A DNA stretch of 64,000 nucleotides from Scytonema sp. UIC 10036 (GTDB taxonomy: Bacteria > Cyanobacteriota > Cyanobacteriia > Cyanobacteriales > Nostocaceae), in the NCBI RefSeq assembly GCF_009725235.1, contig NZ_WJFC01000030.1, positions 26,925 through 90,924 of the forward strand. The letters are read 5' to 3'. Made by a program: the position numbers and the translations under genes. This document shows positions 35,609 through 44,448 of the stretch, piece after piece; position 1 is the first letter of the stretch, and every line of letters starts with the position of its first letter. The notes under the pieces were generated by a model that saw only the letters and a list, made by a program, of their open reading frames with translations, did not search any database and was not told where the DNA came from.

Positions 35609-37525
35609 ATGACTACTGCTGTAGCTGCTAGCTTTCCGATTAATCTTAGCGCTTACAAAAAAATAGCGCTAGACCCAAGCAATCCTAACCTGACCAGCGA
35701 GCAACGAGAAACACTCAAAGCTAACATTCAGCTTTGCCGCGATGCAATTGTTTTCTTTACCGCCACAGGTGCTGCTAAAGGTGTGGGCGGACATACTGGC
35801 GGTGCTTACGATACAGTACCAGAAGTAGTCATTCTTGATGCATTCTTCCGAGGAGCACCCGATAAATTTGTCCCGATCTTCTTTGATGAAGCAGGACACC
35901 GCGTTGCAACCCAATACCTGATGGCTGTTTTGCACGGCGAGTTGGATGCTGAAAGCCTTGTCCATTACCGCGAAGCTCATGCAAAATTGCCCGGACACCC
36001 CGAACTTGGCTTAACACCTGGCGTGAAATTTAGCTCTGGACGATTGGGACACGTTTGGCCTTACATTAATGGTGTAGCATTAGCTAATCCCAACAAAGTT
36101 ATTGTCTGCTTGGGTTCTGATGGTTCGCAGCAGGAAGGCAATGATGCAGAAGCAGCACGTTTGGCAGTTGCTCAAAATCTTAACGTCAAACTTATCATTG
36201 ATGATAATGATGTGACTATCGCCGGACATCCTTCAGAGTATTTACCAGGTTTTAGTGTTGCTAAGACACTTGAAGGTCACGGCTTGACTGTCAATGAAGG
36301 TGATGGCGAAGACTTAGACGAGCTCTACCGCCGCCTTTGTGCAGCAGTTACCCAGCCAGGACCTGTTGCTTTAGTCAACAAGCGGAAAATGGCTGTGGGA
36401 ATTGAAGGTATCGAAGGTTCAACCCACGGTCATGATGTGATACCTGTAGATAAAGCGATCGCATACTTAGAAAAGCGTGGATTAACTGAAGCTGTCAACT
36501 ACCTCAAGAGCATACCCAAGCCCAAGCAAAGCTACACATTCCTCGGTGTCAGCGACAAATGGGGTTCCAACCGCAACGTATTTGGCGAAGCAGTAGTTTC
36601 CGTCCTCAGCCGCTTGAGTGAAGCTGAACGCAAGGAAAAGGTACTGTGTATCGATAGCGACCTAGAAGGTTCTTGCGGGTTGAAGAAGATTCACGATGCA
36701 TACCCAGAAATCTTCGTCAGTTCTGGAATTATGGAGAGAGGGAACTTCTCCGCCGCCGCCGGATTTGGAATGGAGAAAGGAAAGCAAGGTATCTTCGGTA
36801 CCTTCAGCGCCTTTTTAGAAATGTGTATTTCTGAAATCACAATGGCGCGGTTGAACTATTCCAACGTTTTGTGTCACTTCTCCCACTCCGGAATCGATGA
36901 CATGGCAGATAACACCTGTCACTTCGGCTTAAACAATATGTTTGCCGATAACGGGTTGGATGATGGCTACGAAACACGGCTTTACTTCCCTGCAGATGCG
37001 GCTCAAATGAAAGCGTGTGTTGAAGCAGTGTTCTTCGATCCTGGTTTGCGGTTTATCTTCTCCACCCGTTCTAAAGTTCCCCACATTCTTGATGCGAATG
37101 GCAAAGAGTTGTTTGGCGAAGGTTACACCTTTGTTCCTGGCAAAGATGAAGTTGTACGGGAAGGAACAGCAGGTTATATCGTCAGCTATGGCGATGCATT
37201 GTATCGTTCTCTTGATGCAGTGGAACGCCTCAAGCAACAAGGAATTGATGTTGGTTTAATCAACAAACCCACACTCAATGTTGTAGATGAAGAAACCCTT
37301 GCTAAAATCGGTGCAGCACCTTTTGTACTGGTTGTAGAATCCATGAGCCGCCGCAACGGGTTGGGTATCCGTTTTGGAACTTGGTTACTCGAGCGTGGAT
37401 TTACTCCAAAGTTCGCTCACCTCGGAACTCATCATGAGGGTTGCGGTGGTCTTTGGGAACAGTTCCCCCATCAAGGAATTGACCCCGATGGCATTATCAA
37501 TAAGGTCAAGTCATTAGTCGGCTAG
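35609..37525 (+). CDS. Transketolase-like thiamine-diphosphate enzyme
   Basis: A 638-residue protein with the three transketolase domains. The ThDP-binding part has GSDGSQQEGNDAEAARLAVA and LIIDDNDVTIAGH (about residues 169-210), in place of the usual GDG...N. The pyrimidine-binding domain includes GSCGLKKIHDAYPEIFVSSG, MERGNFSAAAGFGMEKGKQG and the catalytic-type Glu region. The C-terminal domain starts near YIVSYGDALYRSLDAVERLK and ends RFGTWLLERGFTPKFAHLGT. It is clearly related to, but different from, the Calvin-cycle transketolase. The enzyme may move two-carbon units between sugar phosphates or related substrates. It is a single-gene unit with AATATTAACC before its ATG and no strong ribosome site. 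Confidence 0.82.
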   Translation: MTTAVAASFPINLSAYKKIALDPSNPNLTSEQRETLKANIQLCRDAIVFFTATGAAKGVGGHTGGAYDTVPEVVILDAFFRGAPDKFVPIFFDEAGHRVATQYLMAVLHGELDAESLVHYREAHAKLPGHPELGLTPGVKFSSGRLGHVWPYINGVALANPNKVIVCLGSDGSQQEGNDAEAARLAVAQNLNVKLIIDDNDVTIAGHPSEYLPGFSVAKTLEGHGLTVNEGDGEDLDELYRRLCAAVTQPGPVALVNKRKMAVGIEGIEGSTHGHDVIPVDKAIAYLEKRGLTEAVNYLKSIPKPKQSYTFLGVSDKWGSNRNVFGEAVVSVLSRLSEAERKEKVLCIDSDLEGSCGLKKIHDAYPEIFVSSGIMERGNFSAAAGFGMEKGKQGIFGTFSAFLEMCISEITMARLNYSNVLCHFSHSGIDDMADNTCHFGLNNMFADNGLDDGYETRLYFPADAAQMKACVEAVFFDPGLRFIFSTRSKVPHILDANGKELFGEGYTFVPGKDEVVREGTAGYIVSYGDALYRSLDAVERLKQQGIDVGLINKPTLNVVDEETLAKIGAAPFVLVVESMSRRNGLGIRFGTWLLERGFTPKFAHLGTHHEGCGGLWEQFPHQGIDPDGIINKVKSLVG

Positions 37526-37752
37526 TACCATTTTGGATTTTAGATTTTAGATTTTGGATTGAGAAAGTCTTACCGAGACTGAACTTCAACCAACTATCTA
37601 TTGCATTATTTGTTCAAATTGGTATAACTTTATATCTCTAGTTAGTGGAAATCACTAATCTCTCTTGTGGGACGGGCATCTTGCCCGTTCTTTATTGATA
37701 AGTTTAGATTTTAGGTTTTGGATTGAGAAATCCCCTAAAAATACGAAAATAT

Positions 37753-37827
37753 GTAGGTTGGGTTTCGTTCCTCAACCCAACATTTACAGACATTTGTTGG
37801 GTTTCTCCACAGGTTTACCCAACCTAC
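37753..37827. repeat. Palindromic GTAGGTTGGGTT repeat, second copy
   Basis: GTAGGTTGGGTTTCGTTCCT ... GTTTACCCAACCTAC, 75 bp, sister of 16192-16266. The surrounding gap (37526-38187) otherwise holds only the hairpin at 38134 and no gene. Confidence 0.6.
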
Positions 37828-38133
37828 AAAAATTCGAGATCCCTTGCAGTATTGATTCGGAGTGTACCCGATCGAGGTCTAGAAGCATTGGAGTGCTCAG
37901 TTTATGAAGCAGGTGGATACAGTGTATGTAAATGCCGCATGGGTTTTCGTTGTGTTTCGCGTATTGCATAGCATTGTCCATTGCACATTCAATCTCATTA
38001 TTCTTCGGTTCTACCTCTACCTATTTGCTACTCTCGCAGTATGGTTCATCGCGATCCGCGCCGCTCTCATGCACTTTACATAGAGTGGATAGACAGTTCT
38101 TTACATATCATTAAATATGCGGTCTCTTGCACC

Positions 38134-38180
38134 TTGAACGCACCCCAACTATACCGCAAGATTAGTTGGGGTGCGTTCAA
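38134..38180. terminator. Perfect 18-bp hairpin between convergent genes
   Basis: TTGAACGCACCCCAACTA and its exact complement around an 11-nt loop, 8 bp from the stop of the Uma2 gene at 38188. Either a bidirectional terminator or a small repeat. Confidence 0.5.
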
Positions 38181-38187
38181 ATTGGTA

Positions 38188-38850
38188 TTAGCTACTCTGG
38201 GAATTCATCTGCTTTCTAAGTTCTCTCAAAACTTTGCTGCTGCCTTCTTGAAACGCCTGCTTTACCAATTTAGGAATTAACTCAAGAATTGCTAAGTCGG
38301 GAAAAGTAGGGCTAGTTGTAGATTCTACATATTTGCCATCTGTGAGGACATTAATCGTAAATTTTTCCTCAGTATAGATCCAGACTTCAGGAACTGCTAA
38401 AGCTTCGTAGGCATCAAGGGTAGTACTAGAAGTTACATCCGCTTCAATTGCCAAGTCAGGGGGTGGATCGATTGTCACATCGATTCTCATACGATCGCGG
38501 ACTTTAGGAGCATTTTGAATGTAAAAACAGGTATCGGGTTCAAGTCCTGTAGCATTTGCTTTTTTTCTAAATGTTGTTGAGCCAAATTCTTCCCAATCCT
38601 GCTGTTGGACATCAAGCAAAATTTTCACGATATCTCCAATAATTCTATGTGGTCTTTCATGAGCAAGTAGGGGTGATATTATTTCTAAAGTTCCTTTGCT
38701 GTAAGCGATTCTATTTTTTATCTCCGCTGCTTCTCGTTCCTCCAAAATGGCTTCAAATTGCTCCCAGGTTACATCATGGATGGCGATCGCACTACCTGGG
38801 TTTAACTGAATATTTTTGATAGCAATTGTGACGGGCGTTGCAGTTGTCAT
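38188..38850 (-). CDS. Uma2-family endonuclease-like protein (DUF820)
   Basis: A 220-residue Uma2 protein: VTWEQFEAILEEREAAEIKN, AYSKGTLEIISPLLAHERPH, GLEPDTCFYIQNAPKVRDRM, DVTIDPPPDLAIEADVTSST and YEALAVPEVWIYTEEKFTIN. The PD...ExD-type active-site residues are in place, unlike the copy at 19403. The ATG at 38850 (MTTATPVTI) is preferred to 38880 because it starts at the family's usual beginning. A MITE-like element lies directly upstream. With it the window has four members of the family; role unknown. Confidence 0.82.
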   Translation of the reverse strand: MTTATPVTIAIKNIQLNPGSAIAIHDVTWEQFEAILEEREAAEIKNRIAYSKGTLEIISPLLAHERPHRIIGDIVKILLDVQQQDWEEFGSTTFRKKANATGLEPDTCFYIQNAPKVRDRMRIDVTIDPPPDLAIEADVTSSTTLDAYEALAVPEVWIYTEEKFTINVLTDGKYVESTTSPTFPDLAILELIPKLVKQAFQEGSSKVLRELRKQMNSQSS

Positions 38851-38892
38851 ACATTTGAATCTCGGTAAACATTTTGGCAAAACTCAAATTGC

Positions 38893-39031
38893 TAGGACTT
38901 ATGCATTGACAAAAATAGCTAATTATGATTCTTCCTTGTTACAAGGCTCTGCCAGGGCACCAGACATTGCAAGGTTTTTATTTGAAGATTAGCATCACAT
39001 AATGGTCAATTTGTACAGTGCGTAAGTCCTA
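38893..39031. repeat. MITE-like element, TAGGACTTA ends
   Basis: The left end TAGGACTTATGCATTGACAA and the inverse of the right end TAGGACTTACGCACTGTACA form imperfect TIRs around 139 bp without a gene. TAGGACTTACGCA ends are widespread in cyanobacterial genomes. Confidence 0.6.
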
Positions 39032-39036
39032 AACAA

Positions 39037-39468
39037 TTAAATATCCAAAATCACCATAGCAGTCCAGCCATCATTGGTTTTTTCTAATTGAAAACGGTGC
39101 AATGTGACTGCTTTGACATCCACTCGCTGTTCGTGGCGATCGCGATCTAGTGTTTCTCCCTGAGTTATTGCTGTTAACTGGTATTTGCCATCTTTTTCTT
39201 CAAATTCAATGTGCTGTGTCCGCAGCAGCAGTAGCTCGCTATCTTTGTAATAAACAAATTCTTGAAGAAAATTAAATAATAGAAGATCTAATTCATCATC
39301 TTCTAATTGAAAAGTTCGTGTTTCTTTGAGTTCTATTGATTCTAAATTTTCAATCATAGTATTGATTGTCGCATCGCCAGCCATTTGGAACAATTCTTCT
39401 AAATCTTTGCCCCAAGCACGAAAGGCAATATCAGCAGTGGCAACATCTTCAAGAAATTCATAGGGCAT
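39037..39468 (-). CDS. Archease (RtcB activator)
   Basis: A 143-residue archease. Start: MPYEFLEDVATADIAFRAWG, with the family's conserved acidic residues; centre: LEELFQMAGDATINTMIENL and DELDLLLFNFLQEFVYYKDS; end: VDVKAVTLHRFQLEKTNDGW then TAMVILDI, which closes the beta sheet with the metal-binding Asp. Archease speeds guanylation and turnover of the RNA ligase RtcB and widens its nucleotide use. A complete rtcB lies on the same strand at 41181-42641, with a GTPase gene and protease debris between. The residues for metal binding (Asp in the start motif and the final Asp) look intact. Confidence 0.88.
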   Translation of the reverse strand: MPYEFLEDVATADIAFRAWGKDLEELFQMAGDATINTMIENLESIELKETRTFQLEDDELDLLLFNFLQEFVYYKDSELLLLRTQHIEFEEKDGKYQLTAITQGETLDRDRHEQRVDVKAVTLHRFQLEKTNDGWTAMVILDI

Positions 39469-39588
39469 AGGATAACTATAATCTCCAGCTAAAACGTATT
39501 TACAGAAATTTCGTATTCTTAACTTGTGACAAATGATTGTTAAAAAATATTTAGTATCTTTTTATCTAAACTCTAATTGCGTATATAT

Positions 39589-40473
39589 CTACTGCTCGCA
39601 CATTTTCAAGCGATCGATAATTTCTAATTTTCTTGCCTTCACCTCTTTACCAATAAAAACTAACTCTGTTGCTTCTTGTTCAAATGCTTCTAAATCCCAT
39701 CGCCCTGCTACAAAATTAAATAAATAAATCCTGTCTGAAAAACGCACAAATCCTTTGGCTCTGTAAACATTTGTTTCCAAACTATTGGCAAATTCTTCAA
39801 AACATGGACGATTGATAGTAGCGGGAGTGTTGTAACTAAACGATTCAAATTCTGGTTGATGAATGTGATGTGGTGGTGCTTGTACGCGCTCGCGACCAAT
39901 ACCAAAAAGCAAATCTAAATCTACCTTTCCCCGATGACTCCGCAAAATCGAGGCAGTTTCATTGATGGCATGTAACTTGTCCTCTACAACCTCTAACTCT
40001 TTTTCTGAAATCAAATCAATCTTGTTAAGAAGAATAATATCTCCAGCCTCTATTTGCATCCGGGTTGTGTGACCGACAGAAGGATATTTTACCAATGAAT
40101 CGGCATCAATAACAGTGACAACTCCATCCAAGCGTACTTTTGGTAAACTCTCTTGAATATCAAAAACCAGTGCATCCGGTTCTGCAACTCCTGTTGTTTC
40201 TACTATAATATGTTCGGGGTCAACAGAATTAATGATTTCATCCACAGCAGCTTCAAACTCACCTACCAAGGAACAGCATACACAACCGCCACCCAAGTCG
40301 GCGATTTGAACATTTTTGCCTTGAATGATTTTGGTATCAATAGCTATTTCTCCAAACTCATTCATGAGAATCGCAATTTTTTTAGGCACAGTTTCGAGAA
40401 TATGACGTAACAGAGTGGTTTTCCCACTTCCAAGAGGTCCCGTAATAACTGTAAGCGGTGTGCGGATTTGCAT
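39589..40473 (-). CDS. CobW/G3E-family GTPase (metal chaperone-like)
   Basis: A 294-residue G3E GTPase: Walker A TGPLGSGKTTLLRHIL near the start, the metal-binding GGGCVCCSL motif (CxCC), switch region ETTGVAEPDALVF, LLNKIDLI as the NKxD base-recognition motif, and a CobW C-terminal domain (YRAKGFVRFSDRIYLFNFVA). Members insert or hand over Zn, Co or other metals. The ATG at 40473 (MQIRTPLTV) is chosen; a TTG at 40503 would add ten residues. It lies between archease and rtcB. RtcB needs Mn2+, but nothing in the sequence ties this GTPase to that metal. Confidence 0.87.
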   Translation of the reverse strand: MQIRTPLTVITGPLGSGKTTLLRHILETVPKKIAILMNEFGEIAIDTKIIQGKNVQIADLGGGCVCCSLVGEFEAAVDEIINSVDPEHIIVETTGVAEPDALVFDIQESLPKVRLDGVVTVIDADSLVKYPSVGHTTRMQIEAGDIILLNKIDLISEKELEVVEDKLHAINETASILRSHRGKVDLDLLFGIGRERVQAPPHHIHQPEFESFSYNTPATINRPCFEEFANSLETNVYRAKGFVRFSDRIYLFNFVAGRWDLEAFEQEATELVFIGKEVKARKLEIIDRLKMCEQ

Positions 40474-40531
40474 ATTTTGTGCGCTCAAATTTTTGAGTGA
40501 CAATAGCTGCTTTATTATTTAAGTACATCAG

Positions 40532-40588
40532 TTGCAAACATAGCTATGCTTCTATCTTAAGAGTGAAGCCGCATAGCTATGTTTGTAA
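40532..40588. repeat. Inverted repeat fused to a protease fragment
   Basis: TTGCAAACATAGCTATGC and GCATAGCTATGTTTGTAA pair over 17 of 18 positions around a 21-nt loop. The protease-like frame starts directly after the right arm. Confidence 0.5.
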
Positions 40589-40589
40589 A

Positions 40590-40796
40590 GGCATGAGTGG
40601 TTCACCACTACTGAATTATGAAGGGGAAGTGGTGGGTATTAATGGGTTGCACAAAGATCCTGTTTGGGATACTCCTGAAGTTTATCAAAATAGTTCCCAG
40701 CCCGAACGACACTTGCAGGATTTAATCACTCGCTCTAGTATGGCTATATTTATTAGGAAAGAGGCTTTGCAAAATTATGTTAAGGGTAAATTATGA
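40590..40796 (+). pseudogene. Trypsin-like serine protease, C-terminal fragment
   Basis: The frame KGMSGSPLLNYEGEVVGING is the nucleophile region (Ser of GMSGSP) of a chymotrypsin-fold protease, followed by a tail through SSMAIFIRKEALQNYVKG. The His and Asp parts are missing; upstream similarity stops at the inverted repeat at 40588. The stop overlaps the ATG of the next protease remnant (ATGA), so the two were once an operon of paralogues. Confidence 0.7.
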
Positions 40797-41213
40797 GGTT
40801 TAGTGAAAGACTTCCAGTAGTATTACTTGCCACTGCAATTGTAGTTGTGCAGCCCATAGTAGCCTCAGCATTGACAGCCGCAGAAGTTTATCCCATTGCT
40901 CAACAGATAACAGTTCGTATTGATGCAGCCAAGTGAAACAATTACCAGGTGTTGATTTGGCAGTATTTCAGTTTACTAGTAACCAAAATTACCCTATTGC
41001 AGAAAAAGGAGATTCTGACCAAGTTACAGGGGGTAAAAGTGTTTATGTTGCCGTTTGGGCAGAACAAGCACCTGGTATCCCAGAACGTACTTTTCAATCT
41101 TTGTCTGGGCAAATTTCTAGTCGTGTACAAAATCCAAAAGATGGCTATGCTTTGATTTATACAGTGAATTTTAATACCAATTATCCTTTAATATTCCCAA
41201 TGGGAGTTAAACG
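40793..41213 (+). pseudogene. Trypsin-like serine protease, gapped and truncated
   Basis: The first 47 codons encode a signal peptide and start of a secreted protease (MRFSERLPVVLLATAIVVVQ, then YPIAQQITVRIDAA), ending in a stop at 40934. In another frame the gene resumes after the missing His region with PGVDLAVFQFTSNQNYPIAE (Asp of the triad), SVYVAVWAEQAPGIPERTFQ and NPKDGYALIYTVNFN, where it breaks at the 3' end of rtcB, before the nucleophile Ser. The family link is clear from the GVDLAV.QF and KDGYALIY motifs. It cannot give an active enzyme. Confidence 0.7.
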
Positions 41214-42641
41214 TACCACCCGTTTGCTAATCCCAGCTAACGAAGCCGCTTCAATCACATCGTCAATATCTTTGTAAGCTGCACCTGCTTCTTCCGCTAG
41301 CCCTGAGTGAGAGGTACTTCTAACATAAATACCTCGCTTTTGCATATCTTTTTGCAGTTGTTCTCCACGATAAGTTTTTCTGGCTTTTGCCCGACTCATT
41401 GTGCGTCCGCTTCCATGAGCAGTACTGAAGAAAGTTTGGTCGCCACTGGGTACTCCTACTAATAGATAAGAGCCAGTTTCCATGCTGCCACCAATAATGA
41501 CTGGCTGACCGATATCTTTATACTTTTCGGGAACATCTTGCATACCGGGACCAAAAGCACGAGTGGCTCCTTTACGATGTACGAGGAGCGATCGCTCTTT
41601 CCCATCAACTATATGGCGCTCTAATTTAGCAGTATTGTGGGCAACATCATAAACCATGTGCATGCCCATTTCTTCTGGCGAGTTACCAAGAACTTCCGAA
41701 AATACCTCTCGAATGCGGTGCAGGATGACTTGACGGTTAGCAAAAGACATATTAATCCCGCATTTCATTGCGGAAAAATAAGCTTGACCTTCAGGAGAAT
41801 GAAAAGGCGCACAGGCTAATTCTCTGTCTAAAATTTTTATACCGTACTTGCTCTCCATCACTTTCAGAAAAACCTGCAGGTAGTCAGTAGCAACTTGATG
41901 ACCAAATCCGCGACTGCCACAATGGAACATCACGACCACTTGATTGGGAATCGTAATTCCCATACGTGCAGCTAACTCCTTATCAAAAATGTGTTCTGGT
42001 CGAGCTACTTGAATCTCTAAATAATGGTTGCCAGAACCCAAAGTGCCAATTTGATTAAAACCTCGGTCAATTGCTTTTTCACTGATTTTGGAAGAATCAG
42101 CACCTTTCAAACATCCTTGCTCTTCCATCAGTTCTAAGTCTTCTTCGCACCCGTAACCATTGCGAACGCACCACTGTGCGCCTTGCTCAACAACTTCACG
42201 AAATTCATTGCGTGAGAGTTTGACAAAGCCAGTGCTTCCCACTCCGGCGGGAACCTTTTGATAAAGCTTATCTACCAGCTTTTTGATATCGTATTTCACT
42301 TCATCGTAGGTCAGGTTTGTGACCATCAAGCGCATCCCGCAATTGATATCAAAACCGATACCGCCAGGAGAAATTACACCCCCTTCCTCTATATCCATCG
42401 CCGCCACGCCACCAATGGGAAAACCATAGCCAAAATGTCCGTCAGGCATACATAAGGCATATTTAGTTACCCCAGGAAGTGTTGCTACATTAGTAACCTG
42501 GTCGTAAACGGCTTCATCCAAGTCCTGAATTAGCTTTTCTGTTGCGTATATTCGAGCAGGAACTCGCATCCCTTCTTTATAGGAAACTGGAATTTCCCAG
42601 ATTGTGTTAGAAATTTTGTTTAAAAACTCTTTGATAGGCAT
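41181..42641 (-). CDS. rtcB: RNA-splicing ligase RtcB (uninterrupted)
   Basis: A 486-residue RtcB of the long, common type. Active-site sequence in order: CMPDGHFGYGFPIGG, GGIGFDINCGMRLM (metal-binding Cys), TLGSGNHYLEIQVA (Asn-His), MFHCGSRGFGHQV (His), DVAHNTAKLE (His-Asn), PGSMETGSYL-like GGSMETGSYLLVGV, and STAHGSGRTMSRAKA with the GMP-accepting His. It joins 5'-OH to 3'-phosphate RNA ends with GTP and Mn2+. All sites where the first rtcB is broken (CGM and GNH) are continuous here. Archease lies downstream on the same strand. The gene's 3' end overlaps protease debris on the other strand by about 30 bp. Confidence 0.95.
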   Translation of the reverse strand: MPIKEFLNKISNTIWEIPVSYKEGMRVPARIYATEKLIQDLDEAVYDQVTNVATLPGVTKYALCMPDGHFGYGFPIGGVAAMDIEEGGVISPGGIGFDINCGMRLMVTNLTYDEVKYDIKKLVDKLYQKVPAGVGSTGFVKLSRNEFREVVEQGAQWCVRNGYGCEEDLELMEEQGCLKGADSSKISEKAIDRGFNQIGTLGSGNHYLEIQVARPEHIFDKELAARMGITIPNQVVVMFHCGSRGFGHQVATDYLQVFLKVMESKYGIKILDRELACAPFHSPEGQAYFSAMKCGINMSFANRQVILHRIREVFSEVLGNSPEEMGMHMVYDVAHNTAKLERHIVDGKERSLLVHRKGATRAFGPGMQDVPEKYKDIGQPVIIGGSMETGSYLLVGVPSGDQTFFSTAHGSGRTMSRAKARKTYRGEQLQKDMQKRGIYVRSTSHSGLAEEAGAAYKDIDDVIEAASLAGISKRVVRLTPIGNIKG

Positions 42642-42813
42642 TTTTACTGTATATCTTTTTTTAATTTGGAAAAATATCCATATACAATAAAAGCCTTTGC
42701 TCGGTCACAACTTCTTCCTAAAGAAGCGTCTTGCTTTTCCATCTTAGGATTTAGTTTCATCAATTTGATGACGGAGGGGATTTGAACTAGAAAGATGGAA
42801 TACTAACAATATT

Positions 42814-42960
42814 TACCCCCTTAATCCCCCTTATAAAGGGGGAAATGATATCCTGTTTCCCTTATAAAGGGGGAAATGGATATCCTGTTCCCCTTATAAA
42901 GGGGGGAAATGGATCTCTTGTTCCCTCCCCTTTACAAGGGGAGGGTTAGGGTGGGGTAAA
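42814..42960. repeat. CCCTTATAAAGGGGG repeat array
   Basis: Three successive CCCTTATAAAGGGGGAAATG units with spacers (GATATCCTGTT) and a final CCCTCCCCTTTACAAGGGGA unit; same family as 8044-8216 and 22001-22085. The gap 42642-43033 holds no gene. Confidence 0.6.
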
Positions 42961-43033
42961 ACTTAACCAAAATAATTCTCAATCTTATACCTATAGATAT
43001 ATTGCATTTTATTGAAAATCGGTATCTATCTCC

Positions 43034-44083
43034 TTGTCAAATATTCCAGTGAGGTTTAATAGCAATCATCCAGTTGTAAAAGTTACTCCAAAAACACTTA
43101 TGCCAGTGACTGTTAATACTCAACGTACAGGGCGCTTTATTCATTGGTGGCCTTACGTTGCTCTAGGTGCTTCTGCACTCGTATTTTTATCGTTGATGAC
43201 TGCTCCATTTTTTAAGCAAACTCTTGTGAACAAGAATGTGCAAGTTAAAGAAGAGGAGCCTTTTAAAATCAAATCATTACAATTGACACCCCAGCTAATA
43301 GGTGCATTGCGAGTTGATGTCAATGCGATCGTACCCGATAACAGATGGGTAACTTACGAAATTCAGCTTTTAGACAAACAAGGTAAGGTTTTAGCATCCG
43401 GAATTAAAGAAGCTTGGAAGGAATCAGGCTTTTGGTCTGAAGAAGGAGAAACAGGAACTTGGTCTGAAGAAGATTTGACAGCTGGTCTAGACGTTCGAGC
43501 AAAGAAAAACGAGGAAGTCACCCTTGCCTTAGCAGTATTGGGCTATGGAGAAACCAGTGGCAAAGAACTTGCTGAAGCCGTACCTTTTACGATGACTGTA
43601 GAAAACGGAGTGATTGATACGCGCCCTCTATGGGGAGGTGTATTTTGGTCTACTTTTTTCTCTATCATGGCATTGTTCGCTACACGCCGCATTGGTAAAA
43701 AAGCAATTTCCGCAAAAATTAACGATAGCGATCCAAATGGGCGCGAAACAGTTGGTGGTGCCAATCGCCTCGTGCGCGTTAATGTAGATATCCAATCTGA
43801 CGACACATCTCCCAACGAATTAGAAGTTTATCTATCCATTAATGATGCTTATGGCGAACAAGTTTATGCTGGTTCTTTTCCCGTAAAACTCTCCTTTACA
43901 AAAGAGAAAGGAAAAATTACAAAGGTAACAGGAAAGTTGGAGAAATTTTTCATACTCGAACAGCATGCTTCTTACGGTTTTCACGTAGAAGTTCTACCAG
44001 ATGAACCAGTAGATCGGACATCACTGATTGTTCGAGACGGTGTTCGTACCTTAAAACCGGTAGAAGCGATATTAATACAGTGA
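43034..44083 (+). CDS. Membrane-anchored hypothetical protein in the aminopropyltransferase cluster
   Basis: A 349-residue protein from a TTG at 43034; an ATG at 43100 (MPVTVNTQR) is an alternative. Two membrane segments are visible: WWPYVALGASALVFLSLM (about 39-56) and LWGGVFWSTFFSIMALFATR near 200-220. The part between (about 65-195) is a soluble, beta-rich domain (VTYEIQLLDKQGKVLASGIK), and a similar beta domain (VNVDIQSDDTSPNELEVYLS) follows the second helix. The soluble parts would face the same or opposite sides depending on topology. I do not recognise a named family. The gene opens a run of four co-directional genes: this one, a 78-aa exported peptide, a membrane spermidine-synthase-like protein and a DUF4178 protein. 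Confidence 0.7.
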   Translation: MSNIPVRFNSNHPVVKVTPKTLMPVTVNTQRTGRFIHWWPYVALGASALVFLSLMTAPFFKQTLVNKNVQVKEEEPFKIKSLQLTPQLIGALRVDVNAIVPDNRWVTYEIQLLDKQGKVLASGIKEAWKESGFWSEEGETGTWSEEDLTAGLDVRAKKNEEVTLALAVLGYGETSGKELAEAVPFTMTVENGVIDTRPLWGGVFWSTFFSIMALFATRRIGKKAISAKINDSDPNGRETVGGANRLVRVNVDIQSDDTSPNELEVYLSINDAYGEQVYAGSFPVKLSFTKEKGKITKVTGKLEKFFILEQHASYGFHVEVLPDEPVDRTSLIVRDGVRTLKPVEAILIQ

Positions 44084-44166
44084 CCAGTAACCAGGGGACA
44101 AGGAAGAATCACTCATGCCCCAATGCCCAATCCAAAATCCAAAATCCAAAATCCAAAATCACACAT

Positions 44167-44403
44167 ATGTTTGCAAAAATTTTTGCCGGAATAGCAGTTT
44201 TACTCGCCCTTACATCCATAATTGATAGCTACAGTCAAAAGTCAGCTTTTGTACTGCGAGAAGAAAAACAAGAAAACTATGCGCCCCGATATGAAACTCA
44301 ATTATCGGGTTCCTACAACAGCCATGGAGTTTGGATATATACCTCTACAACCCGAAGTTACTACGGTGACTTTCAAGGTGGAGGTCCTGGTAGTGGAAAG
44401 TAA
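44167..44403 (+). CDS. Small exported protein of the same cluster
   Basis: A 78-residue protein: hydrophobic N-terminus MFAKIFAGIAVLLALTSIID acts as signal or anchor, followed by a polar part with YNSHGVWIYTSTTRSYYGDF and a Gly-rich end GGGPGSGK. Small proteins of this kind (DUF4247-like) are found beside DUF4178 and spermidine-synthase-like genes in other bacteria; the family link here is an inference from position and shape. The start is taken at 44167, because the sequence before it (AATCCAAAATCCAAAATC) is a simple repeat. Confidence 0.6.
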   Translation: MFAKIFAGIAVLLALTSIIDSYSQKSAFVLREEKQENYAPRYETQLSGSYNSHGVWIYTSTTRSYYGDFQGGGPGSGK

Positions 44404-44448
44404 AAATAATTACACGCTGAAGATTCAACAATCAATGGTTAACAATAC

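Noticed and set aside
39589..40473. CobW GTPase as a dedicated Mn supplier for RtcB
   Set aside because: Only proximity supports it; nothing in the protein indicates Mn and the genes are separated by protease debris.
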